From contig JAEZFP010000065.1 in the NCBI GenBank assembly GCA_023417475.1, positions 52,830-116,829 of the forward strand: DNA of 64,000 nucleotides, read 5' to 3'. The translations under genes and the position numbers were made by a program. Shown here in pieces: positions 27,965 to 35,020 of the stretch. Origin of the DNA: Bacillota bacterium (lineage in GTDB: Bacteria > Bacillota > UBA4882 > UBA8346). The first letter of the stretch is position 1, and each line of letters starts with the position of its first letter. Below the pieces are notes generated by a model. It was given only the letters and a program-made list of their open reading frames with translations. It made no database searches and was not told the origin of the DNA.

Positions 27965-29101
27965 TTGATAGATCCTATTACTTTAACCTTAGCGACTCAA
28001 TATGCGGCCGCCCAAGATGCATTTCACATAAATCAATTTCCGAAAAATCTATTTACGGTGCAATGGGTTGTCGGAAACACCATTGACAACAACGGTGTGC
28101 TACAAACCAATAATTCGCCAAACGGATTAGCAACGCCAGGATATGCCGAAATATTAGGTGGAATGACGTATACCTTATCATGGTATAAACAAATTGGAGT
28201 AACACTAACATCAGTTGTTGCCGCAGCATGGTATTATGATGTAAATAAGGGGTTTATCTCACCTTTAGAACAGCACACCGTGGCTTACGCAACCGGATCT
28301 TCGACATTTACCACACCCGCAAACGCAAGGTATGTTAGGTTCCAGTTGTATTATAGCTCCAGCTCCGCCGCCGACTTGCTTCCAACATTTACCCAATTTG
28401 AGCTTGGTAACACAAAAACAGCATATGTCCAACCATACACTCCATATTTAACAGGCGTTAATCCGCTTTGGGGTAAAATGATATCTGCTTGTGGGGATTC
28501 GGTGTGCTATGGTCAAGGATATTTGGGTGGCTATGCAAAAATCATTGCCCAGCGAAATAATATGACCTATGAAAATGTTGGGGTTAGTGGCTTAACAATT
28601 GCAACGGGAACTTATGGGGCAATTTGTGACCAAGTCGCAACTATGTCGACTAGCGCCGATTATGTACTACTCGAAGGCGGAATAAATGATCATTACCGTA
28701 ATACACCTCTTGGGACTATTAATACAAATGTAAATATTACTAGTGCAACGGATTCTGAACTTGATAAATCAACTTTTTATGGTGCATTAGAATATATGTC
28801 TCGACAAGCGCTAAGGCGTTTCGTTGGTAAAAGAATAGGGCTTATCCTTATACATAAGCCATATTTGGCCGATACTCCGAACGATATCGGATTGACAGCC
28901 GATGCTTATTTCCAGGCCATAAAACTTGTTTGTAAAAAATATTCGATTCCGTTTTGCAACTTGTGGGAAGAGAGCAACTTTCGAACTTATTTGACTGAAT
29001 ATCGCTCTTATACTGACAGTAATGATACAATCCACCCTACAAAAGCGGGATATGAGATTTTTTATGTACCCAAAATTGAATCATGGATGAAACTTTTATA
29101 A
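27965..29101 (+). CDS. SGNH/GDSL-type hydrolase, phage surface protein
   Basis: It starts at TTG 27965, just after the previous stop. The C-terminal half has the GDS block (CGDSVCYGQG, Ser179), the block-III GGIND and DTIHP with the catalytic Asp354 and His357. The N-terminal part looks like a carbohydrate-binding or adapter region. Such enzymes deacetylate or cleave ester groups on surface glycans and are often part of tail fibres. Confidence 0.85.
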   Translation: MIDPITLTLATQYAAAQDAFHINQFPKNLFTVQWVVGNTIDNNGVLQTNNSPNGLATPGYAEILGGMTYTLSWYKQIGVTLTSVVAAAWYYDVNKGFISPLEQHTVAYATGSSTFTTPANARYVRFQLYYSSSSAADLLPTFTQFELGNTKTAYVQPYTPYLTGVNPLWGKMISACGDSVCYGQGYLGGYAKIIAQRNNMTYENVGVSGLTIATGTYGAICDQVATMSTSADYVLLEGGINDHYRNTPLGTINTNVNITSATDSELDKSTFYGALEYMSRQALRRFVGKRIGLILIHKPYLADTPNDIGLTADAYFQAIKLVCKKYSIPFCNLWEESNFRTYLTEYRSYTDSNDTIHPTKAGYEIFYVPKIESWMKLL

Positions 29102-29119
29102 AAGAAATGGTCACAATCA

Positions 29120-29148
29120 AAAGAGCCGCCGAGGCTCTTATTATTTTA
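29120..29148 (+). terminator. Intrinsic terminator
   Basis: AAGAGCC-gccga-GGCTCTT followed by attatttt. It separates the SGNH gene from the lysis genes. Confidence 0.8.
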
Positions 29149-29161
29149 AGGAGGAGTGATA

Positions 29162-29368
29162 ATGCCGGCTGATTTACAAGCGTTTATTTGGTGGATATTT
29201 TTGCTTATGGTCGCGATATGCGGATTTTTGCTGACTAGAACACTTAATAAAATTGACAGCAATCAAACCGAACTCTTTAACCGACTCCACACTGTAGAGG
29301 GGGACGTCAAGGAGCTTAAAGGAGAACACAGCGCGATTATGCAGTTAGGAGGGTGTAAGCCAAAATGA
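29162..29368 (+). CDS. Small membrane protein, XhlA/hemolysin-like
   Basis: The 68-residue protein has a single N-terminal membrane segment (about residues 6-27) and a coiled-coil-like tail with heptad repeats. It lies directly before an endolysin and holin, the position of XhlA-like lysis helpers. The start follows AAGGAGGAG. Confidence 0.6.
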   Translation: MPADLQAFIWWIFLLMVAICGFLLTRTLNKIDSNQTELFNRLHTVEGDVKELKGEHSAIMQLGGCKPK

Positions 29369-29838
29369 ATAAACAACAATTTATCGCCGCCATGTCGCAA
29401 TCATGGCAACAGGCAACGGCCTTGGGACTTAACGTCAACAAGGCCGTTTGTTTTGCTCAGGCCGCGCTGGAAACTGGCTGGCTAACAGACACACTTGGCG
29501 CGAAGTATTACAACCTGTTTGGAATGAAAGTCACTAAAGCGTGGCCGGGGGAATCCGTTAATCTCAGGACCAGCGAATTCTATAATGGGAATTGGGACGA
29601 GGACGTAAAAGACAATTTTAAGGTGTTCCCGACCTTCGCCGACTGTATGCACAATTACAGCCAGATGATCAATCTAAACGCCAGATACTGGACTGCACCC
29701 CGGAAATACCTTAATAATGCGGATGGGTTCCTTCGTGAAATCGCCAAAGGTGGCTGGGCGACTGATCCAAAATATTTTGATAAGGTCAAAGCACGTGGCC
29801 TGGAGATCGAAAAAGCGGGTGGGCCTAAATGGAGCTAA
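29365..29838 (+). CDS. Endolysin, glucosaminidase family
   Basis: The 157-residue protein matches the glucosaminidase (FlgJ-like) family: ALETGWL with the probable catalytic Glu36, NLFGMKV and FADCMHNYSQMI. It cleaves peptidoglycan glycan bonds at lysis. It has no signal peptide, so export through the neighbouring holin is expected. It overlaps the XhlA-like gene by four bases. Confidence 0.88.
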   Translation: MNKQQFIAAMSQSWQQATALGLNVNKAVCFAQAALETGWLTDTLGAKYYNLFGMKVTKAWPGESVNLRTSEFYNGNWDEDVKDNFKVFPTFADCMHNYSQMINLNARYWTAPRKYLNNADGFLREIAKGGWATDPKYFDKVKARGLEIEKAGGPKWS

Positions 29839-30110
29839 TTAAAAACATCATTAAAGCCCTGACTTTCCGGAATATCGCATATGCGCTTAGCGGTCGAATG
29901 TTTTTAGTGGTGTTATTGTCGTTTTGGGCCATGTTTAGCGGCAAGGAGTTATCATGGCCTTGGGTTGCTATTGGCGTTGCTTATATGCTTTGTAACCCGC
30001 TCAATGACCTTTTTAATAAACACATGAACGATCTAATCGAAATCGCCAAAGCCTGGGTAAAACTTCCGCCGGGTCCTCAGAAAACTGATCAAGCAGATTT
30101 AAAGGAGTAA
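29829..30110 (+). CDS. Putative holin
   Basis: The 93-residue protein has two hydrophobic segments (about residues 22-40 and 44-62) and a charged C terminus. It is placed right after the endolysin and overlaps it. This fits a small holin. Confidence 0.65.
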   Translation: MELIKNIIKALTFRNIAYALSGRMFLVVLLSFWAMFSGKELSWPWVAIGVAYMLCNPLNDLFNKHMNDLIEIAKAWVKLPPGPQKTDQADLKE

Positions 30111-30112
30111 AC

Positions 30113-30646
30113 ATGATCAATATTATAAAAGCCTTTGTTGTCGGGTTGTTAATCGGAGCTCTGGTAACTACCGGAGTATTTCTCTACCATAACCGCCCTC
30201 GCCCCGGTCCCGTTAAACCTCCAGCCGAGATTGTAATCAACCCAACGCCAAAGGAGGCCAAACAGGCCGACGCAACCGCCACGATTAAACATCATATCAA
30301 GATCAAACAAAGCCAGCAACCCGCAGACACGACCCCCGGCAAGGTGATTGTACCTGCCACAGCGACAGCCACGGTAGAAGGGCAAGGAACGCCTATTAAG
30401 GACGTACCGGTCACAGTAGTCAGAGGAGAGAACGGTGACTTGGGCATTACGATCGAAACACCGATTGCGGTGAACGTACCGGAGAAACATTGGGCGGTTG
30501 GCGGCGGGATGAATACTAGTGGAGAATGGATTGGCCGGGTCGAGTATGAACGGAAGCTGATCGGCTCTGTGTGTGTCCGTGGCGAGGTTGAGAGGAACTT
30601 TAGCCGGGGATATACCGGGAGAGTTTTGGCCGTGTATAAGTTTTAA
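30113..30646 (+). CDS. Membrane-anchored protein of lysis region, hypothetical
   Basis: The 177-residue protein has an N-terminal membrane anchor (about residues 5-25) and a Pro/Thr/Ala-rich, beta-type outer part. It is translated with the holin gene. A spanin-like or cell-envelope role is possible but not shown. Confidence 0.55.
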   Translation: MINIIKAFVVGLLIGALVTTGVFLYHNRPRPGPVKPPAEIVINPTPKEAKQADATATIKHHIKIKQSQQPADTTPGKVIVPATATATVEGQGTPIKDVPVTVVRGENGDLGITIETPIAVNVPEKHWAVGGGMNTSGEWIGRVEYERKLIGSVCVRGEVERNFSRGYTGRVLAVYKF

Positions 30647-30657
30647 GCGTAAGAGCA

Positions 30658-30693
30658 ACCCCCTCGCCTTATTGGTGAGGGGGTTACATTTTT
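30658..30693 (+). terminator. Terminator at the end of the late operon
   Basis: AACCCCCTCGCC-ttattg-GTGAGGGGGTT followed by acattttt. A strong stem, 38 bases before the first CRISPR-like repeat. Confidence 0.85.
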
Positions 30694-30730
30694 GTTGGCT
30701 TGGAATATATTAGTATGTTACATTTAATGT

Positions 30731-30816
30731 GTCGCCGCAAGGCGTGGATTGAAACTTGTTTGTTATAGTATTGGCCGTTATAGGCGCGTCGCTCCTTACG
30801 GAGCGTGGATTGAAAC
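30731..30816 (+). CRISPR. Two CRISPR-repeat-like hairpins (type I-C-like), candidate RNA anti-CRISPR
   Basis: Unit 1 (30731-30755, 25 nt) and unit 2 (30788-30816, 29 nt) each begin GTCGC and end GTGGATTGAAAC, the type I-C repeat frame. They flank a 32-nt spacer-like stretch (30756-30787). The inner stems differ but both stay paired: GCC-GCAA-GGC in the first and GCTCC-TTAC-GGAGC in the second. No cas gene lies nearby. Identical repeats would mark a normal array; conserved ends with re-paired stems suggest RNA mimics of the host repeat carried by the prophage. Confidence 0.7.
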
Positions 30817-30855
30817 CTATTAGTTGTGTTAGTCAACCGTTAATTTAGTCATTCG

Positions 30856-30884
30856 AAAACTCTGCTTCTCAAGGCAGAGTTTTC
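30856..30884. terminator. Bidirectional terminator
   Basis: AAAACTCTGC and GCAGAGTTTT arms form a hairpin that also holds the TGA stop of the minus-strand gene. It ends transcripts from both sides. Confidence 0.65.
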
Positions 30885-31171
30885 GCTTTTCGCACTTCCG
30901 CTAAATATGCTCGCAACAACTCGTCTTCGCGGTCTGTAATAAAATATTGGATCCTCTTCCGCCCGGTTGAAGGTCTGCCCGCCCCTTCGCGTTTTCCACC
31001 CCAAGTTATTTCAGACGAATCGGCAATTTTCCCTTGGATACGGTTTAAATCTTGCGCGTAGTTTTCGTCGGATATCATTAGATGATTTTGAGCTGCTTTA
31101 TATGCTCGGATTGCTTTTTCTCCAGTTAAAGAATCCCCAACGGTTTCGTAGTGTTCTGCTTGTTTACTCAT
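30869..31171 (-). CDS. Small phage protein with basic C-terminal domain
   Basis: The 100-residue protein has a helical N-terminal half and a GGKREGAGRPSTGRKRI linker followed by TDREDELLRAYLAEVRK, similar to small ribbon-helix-helix-type DNA-binding proteins. It overlaps the next upstream gene by four bases (ATGA), and both come from the promoter at 31391-31419. Its position beside the CRISPR-like hairpins is noteworthy but proves nothing. Confidence 0.6.
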   Translation of the reverse strand: MSKQAEHYETVGDSLTGEKAIRAYKAAQNHLMISDENYAQDLNRIQGKIADSSEITWGGKREGAGRPSTGRKRIQYFITDREDELLRAYLAEVRKAKTLP

Positions 31172-31359
31172 CCTTCGATCACCTCAAATTTTAACCCGGA
31201 CACCAATCTTTGATTGGTTCGACTGTATGATGCGGTTGAAACTCGGTCAAGTTCGGCCTTATCGTCATTTGATCCGTACCACGATTTATCTCTGTAAACG
31301 AATCCAGCGGACTTAAGTAATTCTTTGGCTGCGTAAGTGTTTCCGGTTATTTTAATCAT
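31168..31359 (-). CDS. Hypothetical small phage protein, 63 residues
   Basis: The first gene of the minus pair. Its NTYAAKELLKSAGFVYRDKSWY pattern resembles small beta-hairpin domains in phage and plasmid proteins. The function is unknown. The ribosome binding site is AAAGGGG, 8 bases before ATG. Confidence 0.6.
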   Translation of the reverse strand: MIKITGNTYAAKELLKSAGFVYRDKSWYGSNDDKAELDRVSTASYSRTNQRLVSGLKFEVIEG

Positions 31360-31390
31360 TTTTCGTAGCCCCTTTCTTTATCTTGATTTA

Positions 31391-31419
31391 AATATACCAG
31401 ATTCAAACTTGAATGTCAA
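31391..31419 (-). promoter_or_regulatory. Promoter with internal operator-like repeat
   Basis: On the minus strand, TTGACA, 17 bases, TATATT. Between the hexamers lies ATTCAA-ac-TTGAAT, and a TTGATTTA/TAAATCAA inverted pair (31383-31390 and 31425-31432) flanks the promoter. This looks autoregulated. Confidence 0.75.
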
Positions 31420-31451
31420 CACACTAAATCAAAATAACCATTCAAAACAAA

Positions 31452-31486
31452 AATAACCAGGTCTTTTAAAGGCCTGGTTATTTTTT
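31452..31486. terminator. Bidirectional terminator
   Basis: AATAACCAGG and CCTGGTTATT arms with T-runs on both sides. Confidence 0.8.
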
Positions 31487-31525
31487 AGTCTCGTATTTAT
31501 CGATAAAATCTTTCATACCAAATTA

Positions 31526-31759
31526 TCACTTTTTATAAACAGACGCTTCATATTCAATCTCATATTTCCCTTTTGCGATACAAGTAACACGCACCGAACC
31601 AGTTCCACCTTTATCCGGAAAAATTGTATATTCTTCATCTAAATTGCCGTTTTGAATCGCCCATTCTACCGTATAGCCAACTTCACCAGGATTCATGTCT
31701 TTAATTTTTCTCTTAAATGTGTCTGAAGAGAAACCTTTACTTGAAATAACGTTAGCCAT
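31526..31759 (-). CDS. Hypothetical small phage protein, 77 residues
   Basis: Starting at ATG 31759 with AAGGAGTGG upstream, the product has a mixed alpha/beta sequence with no motif I recognise. It follows the ribbon-helix-helix gene on the minus strand and precedes a terminator. Confidence 0.6.
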   Translation of the reverse strand: MANVISSKGFSSDTFKRKIKDMNPGEVGYTVEWAIQNGNLDEEYTIFPDKGGTGSVRVTCIAKGKYEIEYEASVYKK

Positions 31760-31781
31760 AAAACTCCACTCCTTCATTAGT

Positions 31782-31937
31782 TTATTTTGTTTCGTATTTC
31801 TTCAGCAAATCCTTGCAAGCGATCACGATAAGATTGCTTAAACTCCTATCTTCGTCTGTCGCTAAATTCTGCAAATCCTTTTTAAGCCCCTTTGGCATTA
31901 TCACTAGCACTTTGGTATTGTCGTCAGATATTGGCAA
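31782..31937 (-). CDS. Small ribbon-helix-helix-like regulator
   Basis: A TTG start at 31937 follows GAGGTGATT and gives 51 residues: KVLVIMPKGLKKDLQNLATDEDRSLSNLIVIACKDLLKKY, a beta-strand plus two helices as in CopG/Arc proteins. A longer upstream extension would run through the promoter region. It probably represses the divergent promoter pair. Confidence 0.65.
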   Translation of the reverse strand: MPISDDNTKVLVIMPKGLKKDLQNLATDEDRSLSNLIVIACKDLLKKYETK

Positions 31938-31955
31938 AATAATCACCTCAAAGTT

Positions 31956-32006
31956 ATTATAACATGCTGTAAAAGTATTGACAAGGGGATATAACGGGTA
32001 TATAAT
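31956..32006. promoter_or_regulatory. Divergent promoters sharing one -35 region
   Basis: The plus promoter is TTGACA (31978-31983), 17 bases, TATAAT (32001-32006). The minus promoter is TTGTCA (31984-31979), 17 bases, TATAAT (31961-31956). The two -35 hexamers overlap on opposite strands, so the polymerases compete. This is a compact switch between the minus regulator and the plus 57-residue gene. Confidence 0.8.
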
Positions 32007-32038
32007 AAAATCAAGAAACGAAACGGAGGCGTTGAGGG

Positions 32039-32212
32039 ATGAAAGCACTAGTGTTAGCATATGAAAATGATAATGAAAACGCAATTAAAATGGCGGTATA
32101 TACTGGGGTCACTAGCATAATGGAACTTGAATTAAACCAAACTGTAATTTCACATAGTGAAGGTCAAACAACAGTTGATTTAGACAAATATCAAGTGAGA
32201 GTGATAGCTTAA
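32039..32212 (+). CDS. Small phage protein, 57 residues
   Basis: The ATG at 32039 has GGAGG 9-13 bases upstream and lies 33 bases after the TATAAT of a perfect promoter. The product (MKALVLAYENDNENAIKMAV...) is a small acidic mixed alpha/beta protein with no match I recognise. Confidence 0.6.
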   Translation: MKALVLAYENDNENAIKMAVYTGVTSIMELELNQTVISHSEGQTTVDLDKYQVRVIA

Positions 32213-32301
32213 CAAATAGGCCGCGCTAAGTGATTGCCGAGAATCCCGGAACCCGGAGCAATCCGGGACAGTACAAGCGGTGGAAATTGGGGGTGTAACG
32301 A
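32213..32301 (+). promoter_or_regulatory. Structured leader, unassigned
   Basis: Nested pairing is visible: CCGC with GCGG as outer arms, and CCCGGA with TCCGGG inside. It ends with a purine-rich GGTGGAAATTGGGGGTG before the ATG at 32302. It does not match a riboswitch consensus that I can name. Confidence 0.3.
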
Positions 32302-32532
32302 ATGAAAAAATATAGCGTTTTCCCGTATGGAAAAACCACTGCAATTATGGAAATCAGCGCAACATGTTTAAAACAAGCTTGTAAAAAATTTGTTGCGCCG
32401 GGATTAAACTGGAATTATAAAAATCATTGGAGCACAAGACAAACAGGATATAAATCATGGGCCGAATTATGGATATTTGGCGGTTATCCTGATGCGAATT
32501 GCAGTCCTGATTATATTATTAAAGAAAATTAA
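32302..32532 (+). CDS. Small phage protein, 76 residues
   Basis: It follows a G-rich ribosome binding site. The protein is basic with aromatic residues (WNYKNHWSTRQTGYKSWAELW) and no recognised domain. It is part of the plus-strand right-arm operon. Confidence 0.55.
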   Translation: MKKYSVFPYGKTTAIMEISATCLKQACKKFVAPGLNWNYKNHWSTRQTGYKSWAELWIFGGYPDANCSPDYIIKEN

Positions 32533-32625
32533 AAAGCTTTTACAGTTTAACGCAGACGGTTACCCTTCTGGGTAGTAATGCGGGGGTCAGGTCCGAAGCC
32601 GTGGGGCGGAAAGGAAGGAAAAACA

Positions 32626-32769
32626 ATGGGTTTTAAATGTCCAATTTGTTCGAAAGATTTTAAAACTGATAAAAGTTCATGGGAAGAACATATCAAAAGT
32701 GATCACGACGGTACGGGATTGGATTTTTTGAATGTTCTAAAAAGCGCTACAGGTGATAAGAAAGATTAA
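32626..32769 (+). CDS. Small C2H2 zinc-finger protein, 47 residues
   Basis: The sequence begins MGFKCPICSKDFKTDKSSWEEHIKSDH: C-x2-C, 12 residues, H-x4-H. The ATG at 32626 is preceded by AAGGAAGG. It is a single classical-type zinc finger, rare in bacteria but known in phage and mobile elements. Confidence 0.65.
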   Translation: MGFKCPICSKDFKTDKSSWEEHIKSDHDGTGLDFLNVLKSATGDKKD

Positions 32770-32825
32770 CCGGAGCCGATCCGGTTTTACCGTTCGTCGA
32801 TATCATTTGGGGCAGGTGATCAATT

Positions 32826-33680
32826 ATGAACCTAATCAAACATTACGGCGTCCACGCCTTCGGTCTTTTACTCTCGCTTTCGGCAATCGCGCATATTATG
32901 ACTGGTCTATCCAATGACCCGGTATTTAAGGTGTTTTTCGCGGCTGGAGGCGTGTTCGCCGGGTTGTCAATCCAATACCTTCGGGGGCTGTCTGCGGCGT
33001 ACCGTAAGGCCAGGAATAAGGCCAAAGCGAATTGGTTATGGGTGGCCGTGATCGCCTGCATCGGTATCTTTGAATTTAGCTCAAGTTTTAACATCGTACT
33101 TAACCAACTTTCGAAAGAGGACGGCGCCTACTTGGCCAATATCGCCGAACAGAATAAACTGTCCGCCGATATCAAGGACTTGGATCAGACCATCCAACGG
33201 AAGCAGGCCCAGCAGGATTTGGAGTTTAAGACCAACCCGACCATCGGCAAAAGTTACCGGCAGTTTGATACGGAGATCGTTACGGCTCAAAATGCCAAGA
33301 CCGCCAAAGGGACCGAACTGAAACGACTTAAAGAAGAGGCGGCGAAACTGCCGAAGAGTTCATTTGTAACGCTAAGCGAATCGTCTGGTATACCTGTGTT
33401 TTGGCTGACTCTTATTTTATGCCTCGGGTTAATGTTTCTGATCAACTTCGTGCCGCTCCTAACGCCGTGGAAGGTGTCGTTACCGGGTGTTGAGGAGGTT
33501 GTTACGGTTAGTGTTACAGGTGGCGTAACACCGGTTGCAACGGCCAACAGCGGGCCGGAGATGGTGGAATGCGCCTGTGGTTGTGGCCGGAAGTTTGTTA
33601 AAACAAAGAGCCGGAAATTTTACAGTGACGCTTGCCGGGTCCGGGAACACAGGAAGAAGTTGATAGAAAACCCCGCTTGA
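32826..33680 (+). CDS. Membrane protein with coiled coil and C-terminal zinc-binding motif
   Basis: The 284-residue protein has hydrophobic segments near residues 10-27, 37-52, 69-90 and 195-213, a coiled-coil stretch (about residues 100-175) and a C-terminal CACGCGRKF...FYSDACRVREHRKK with four cysteines. This layout suggests a membrane sensor or phage exclusion protein, but no family is certain. It lies alone between a leader and a terminator. Confidence 0.6.
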   Translation: MNLIKHYGVHAFGLLLSLSAIAHIMTGLSNDPVFKVFFAAGGVFAGLSIQYLRGLSAAYRKARNKAKANWLWVAVIACIGIFEFSSSFNIVLNQLSKEDGAYLANIAEQNKLSADIKDLDQTIQRKQAQQDLEFKTNPTIGKSYRQFDTEIVTAQNAKTAKGTELKRLKEEAAKLPKSSFVTLSESSGIPVFWLTLILCLGLMFLINFVPLLTPWKVSLPGVEEVVTVSVTGGVTPVATANSGPEMVECACGCGRKFVKTKSRKFYSDACRVREHRKKLIENPA

Positions 33681-33700
33681 GTGAGCGGGGTTAATTTTTT
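33669..33700 (+). terminator. Intrinsic terminator
   Basis: AACCCCGCT and AGCGGGGTT arms followed by aatttttt. The stop codon lies in its loop. Confidence 0.85.
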
Positions 33701-33735
33701 ATAGGCCGCAGACACTATCCCTGAGGTGATTTACC

Positions 33736-33918
33736 ATGCCACGGGATGGACGGTTAACGTACGCGGAATTTTTGATTGTCGGGTTAGTAGTGGAAGGATT
33801 GACGAATAAGGAGATAGCGAAAAGGATGGGAGTTTCTGAAAAGACCATAAAAAATAGATTACGCATAATTTTCAAAAAATTAAACATTAAAAGTCGGTAT
33901 GAACTATATCCTGATTAA
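33736..33918 (+). CDS. LuxR-type helix-turn-helix protein, 60 residues
   Basis: The sequence LTYAEFLIVGLVVEGLTNKEIAKRMGVSEKTIKNRLRIIFKKLNI is a stand-alone LuxR/GerE DNA-binding domain with no sensory part. It probably controls nearby right-arm promoters. Confidence 0.8.
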   Translation: MPRDGRLTYAEFLIVGLVVEGLTNKEIAKRMGVSEKTIKNRLRIIFKKLNIKSRYELYPD

Positions 33919-33936
33919 AAATATTTTTTAGCCTTT

Positions 33937-34032
33937 AAAATTCGACAAATTTCGGTGATAGTCCCGGAGCGATACAAATTTTTACAAATAATTCGATTAA
34001 CTGCCATATATTAACATTAAATTTGTCGAATT
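33937..34032. repeat. Inverted repeat pair, possible operator
   Basis: AAATTCGACAAATTT (about 33938-33952) and its near-complement AAATTTGTCGAATT (about 34018-34031) lie roughly 65 bases apart downstream of the LuxR-type gene. They could be binding sites for it. Confidence 0.4.
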
Positions 34033-34068
34033 CGTTAAATAACTAATTTTCGGTATATTTATGGGGTA

Positions 34069-34097
34069 TTTACATATTTTACGTATGTTTGTATAAT
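34069..34097 (+). promoter_or_regulatory. Plus-strand promoter facing a minus-strand gene
   Basis: TTTACA, 17 bases, TATAAT, reading toward the 3' end of the regulator gene at 34110-34274 on the other strand. An antisense transcript would result. Confidence 0.55.
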
Positions 34098-34109
34098 GAT
34101 GGCAATGGG

Positions 34110-34274
34110 CTATTTTGAGTTGTTCCTGTCTTCTTCAAGCGCCCTTTCCATGAGATATGCAGCGTGAGCCGAAGCGCTTCGCCGGTGTTTTTTGGCGAGC
34201 TTTTTAAACTCTTCTTTAAAAGGAATCGGAACTACAACAGTAATCACGGTATGGGTTTTTTTATCGTATGGCAT
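34110..34274 (-). CDS. Small ribbon-helix-helix-like protein
   Basis: The start at 34274 follows AGGAG. Its 54 residues read THTVITVVVPIPFKEEFKKLAKKHRRSASAHAAYLMERALEED, matching the Arc/CopG-type pattern. It is a likely repressor in the right arm. Confidence 0.7.
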   Translation of the reverse strand: MPYDKKTHTVITVVVPIPFKEEFKKLAKKHRRSASAHAAYLMERALEEDRNNSK

Positions 34275-34570
34275 AGCATATTGCTCCTGGGTGTGAACTG
34301 TTATAAAACTGTTTAAGACCAACAAAAAAGAACTCTTTCGAGTTCTTGTGGGGTAGATTATAAAATCGGAGATATATCTGTTTCATGGGATCATTTTAAC
34401 ATCTTTTAACGTCAAATGCAAAAGGAGGTATGTGCATGGTCATAACAAGTAAAAACCGCCACTGGTGACACAGTGACGGTTTCACGGGGTATGATTTACA
34501 CATTAACTGATACCACATATTAAATCATACTCGGTCAGCAAAGGCAAGTTAAGTTTCCCTTAGGAGGGGT
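34275..34570. promoter_or_regulatory. Regulatory interval with promoter inside an inverted repeat
   Basis: GTATGATTTA (34489-34498) and TAAATCATAC (34521-34530) form a perfect 10-bp inverted pair around TTTACA (34495-34500), 17 bases and TATTAA (34518-34523). It looks like a repressed promoter for the 45-residue gene. Hairpins at 34329-34348 and 34453-34480 are also present. Confidence 0.5.
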
Positions 34571-34573
34571 ATG

Positions 34574-34711
34574 ATGGCTAGCACGGGCGCGGAAAAGGAA
34601 AAACTTGACCAAGCGATCATTAAAACGGCCGTACGGCTGCAAGAATTAACTGCTCTCAAAATGGATGTCGAAGCAAAACAGAAAGAACCGCATTTATACT
34701 TAGTAAAATAA
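34574..34711 (+). CDS. Small coiled protein, 45 residues
   Basis: ATG at 34574 (or 34571) follows TTAGGAGGGG. The product is a short helical, charged protein (EKEKLDQAIIKTAVRLQELTALKMDVEAKQ). No function is recognised. It is the last phage gene before the attachment site. Confidence 0.55.
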   Translation: MASTGAEKEKLDQAIIKTAVRLQELTALKMDVEAKQKEPHLYLVK

Positions 34712-34716
34712 AAAAA

Positions 34717-34748
34717 TAGGCCGCCCCACAAAAGGGCGGTCTTTTCTT
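34717..34748 (+). terminator. Intrinsic terminator
   Basis: GGCCGCCC and GGGCGGTC arms, followed by ttttcttt. Confidence 0.8.
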
Positions 34749-34807
34749 TGACAAAAAACAGCTTCTGACCTGGTTGTCAAAGAATTTGCAAAGAATTAGT
34801 TTGTAAA

Positions 34808-34900
34808 AGTTTATTTTACTTTGTTTTAGTTTACTTTACAGTAATTGTCAAACACGCTAAAATAAAGGGCTTGCGTTATAGTTTATTTTAGTTTATTATA
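34808..34900. repeat. AGTTTAYTTTA repeats next to attachment site
   Basis: Copies at 34808, 34828, 34880 and 34890 (the last with one change), spaced 20 and 10 bases within each pair. Their position next to the tRNA fragment suggests integrase arm-type binding sites. Confidence 0.5.
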
Positions 34901-34908
34901 GAAAAAGC

Positions 34909-34980
34909 GATTGAAGACGGTTTGCTAAACCGTTAGTAGGAGCAATCCTAGCGAGGGTTCGAATCCCTCTCTCTCCGCCA
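34909..34980 (+). other. Phage attachment site (attR): 3' fragment of tRNA-Ser(GCU)
   Basis: It has the anticodon stem-loop with GCT at 34924-34926, a long variable arm typical of serine tRNA, the T arm GAGGG-ttcgaat-CCCTC, the 3' acceptor half TCTCTCC and GCCA. The 5' acceptor half GGAGAGA and the D arm are absent. This is the expected remnant when a prophage integrates into a tRNA gene; the intact gene should lie at the other end. A terminator hairpin (GCAGC-gtga-GCTGC-TTTTTT) follows at 34995-35014. Confidence 0.8.
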
Positions 34981-35020
34981 TTTTTGTGATTCAGGCAGCG
35001 TGAGCTGCTTTTTTGGACGC

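Noticed and set aside
30756..30787. Spacer-like stretch shares an 11-base string (GTTATAGGCGC) with phage genes at 1208 and 25130
   Set aside because: Both matches fall on the codons Val-Ile-Gly-Ala and are too short for a protospacer call.
32590..32605. GGTCAGGTCCG match to signal recognition particle RNA domain IV
   Set aside because: Only about ten bases match and the GGAAGGAAGC continuation is missing, so it is most likely chance within a purine-rich leader.
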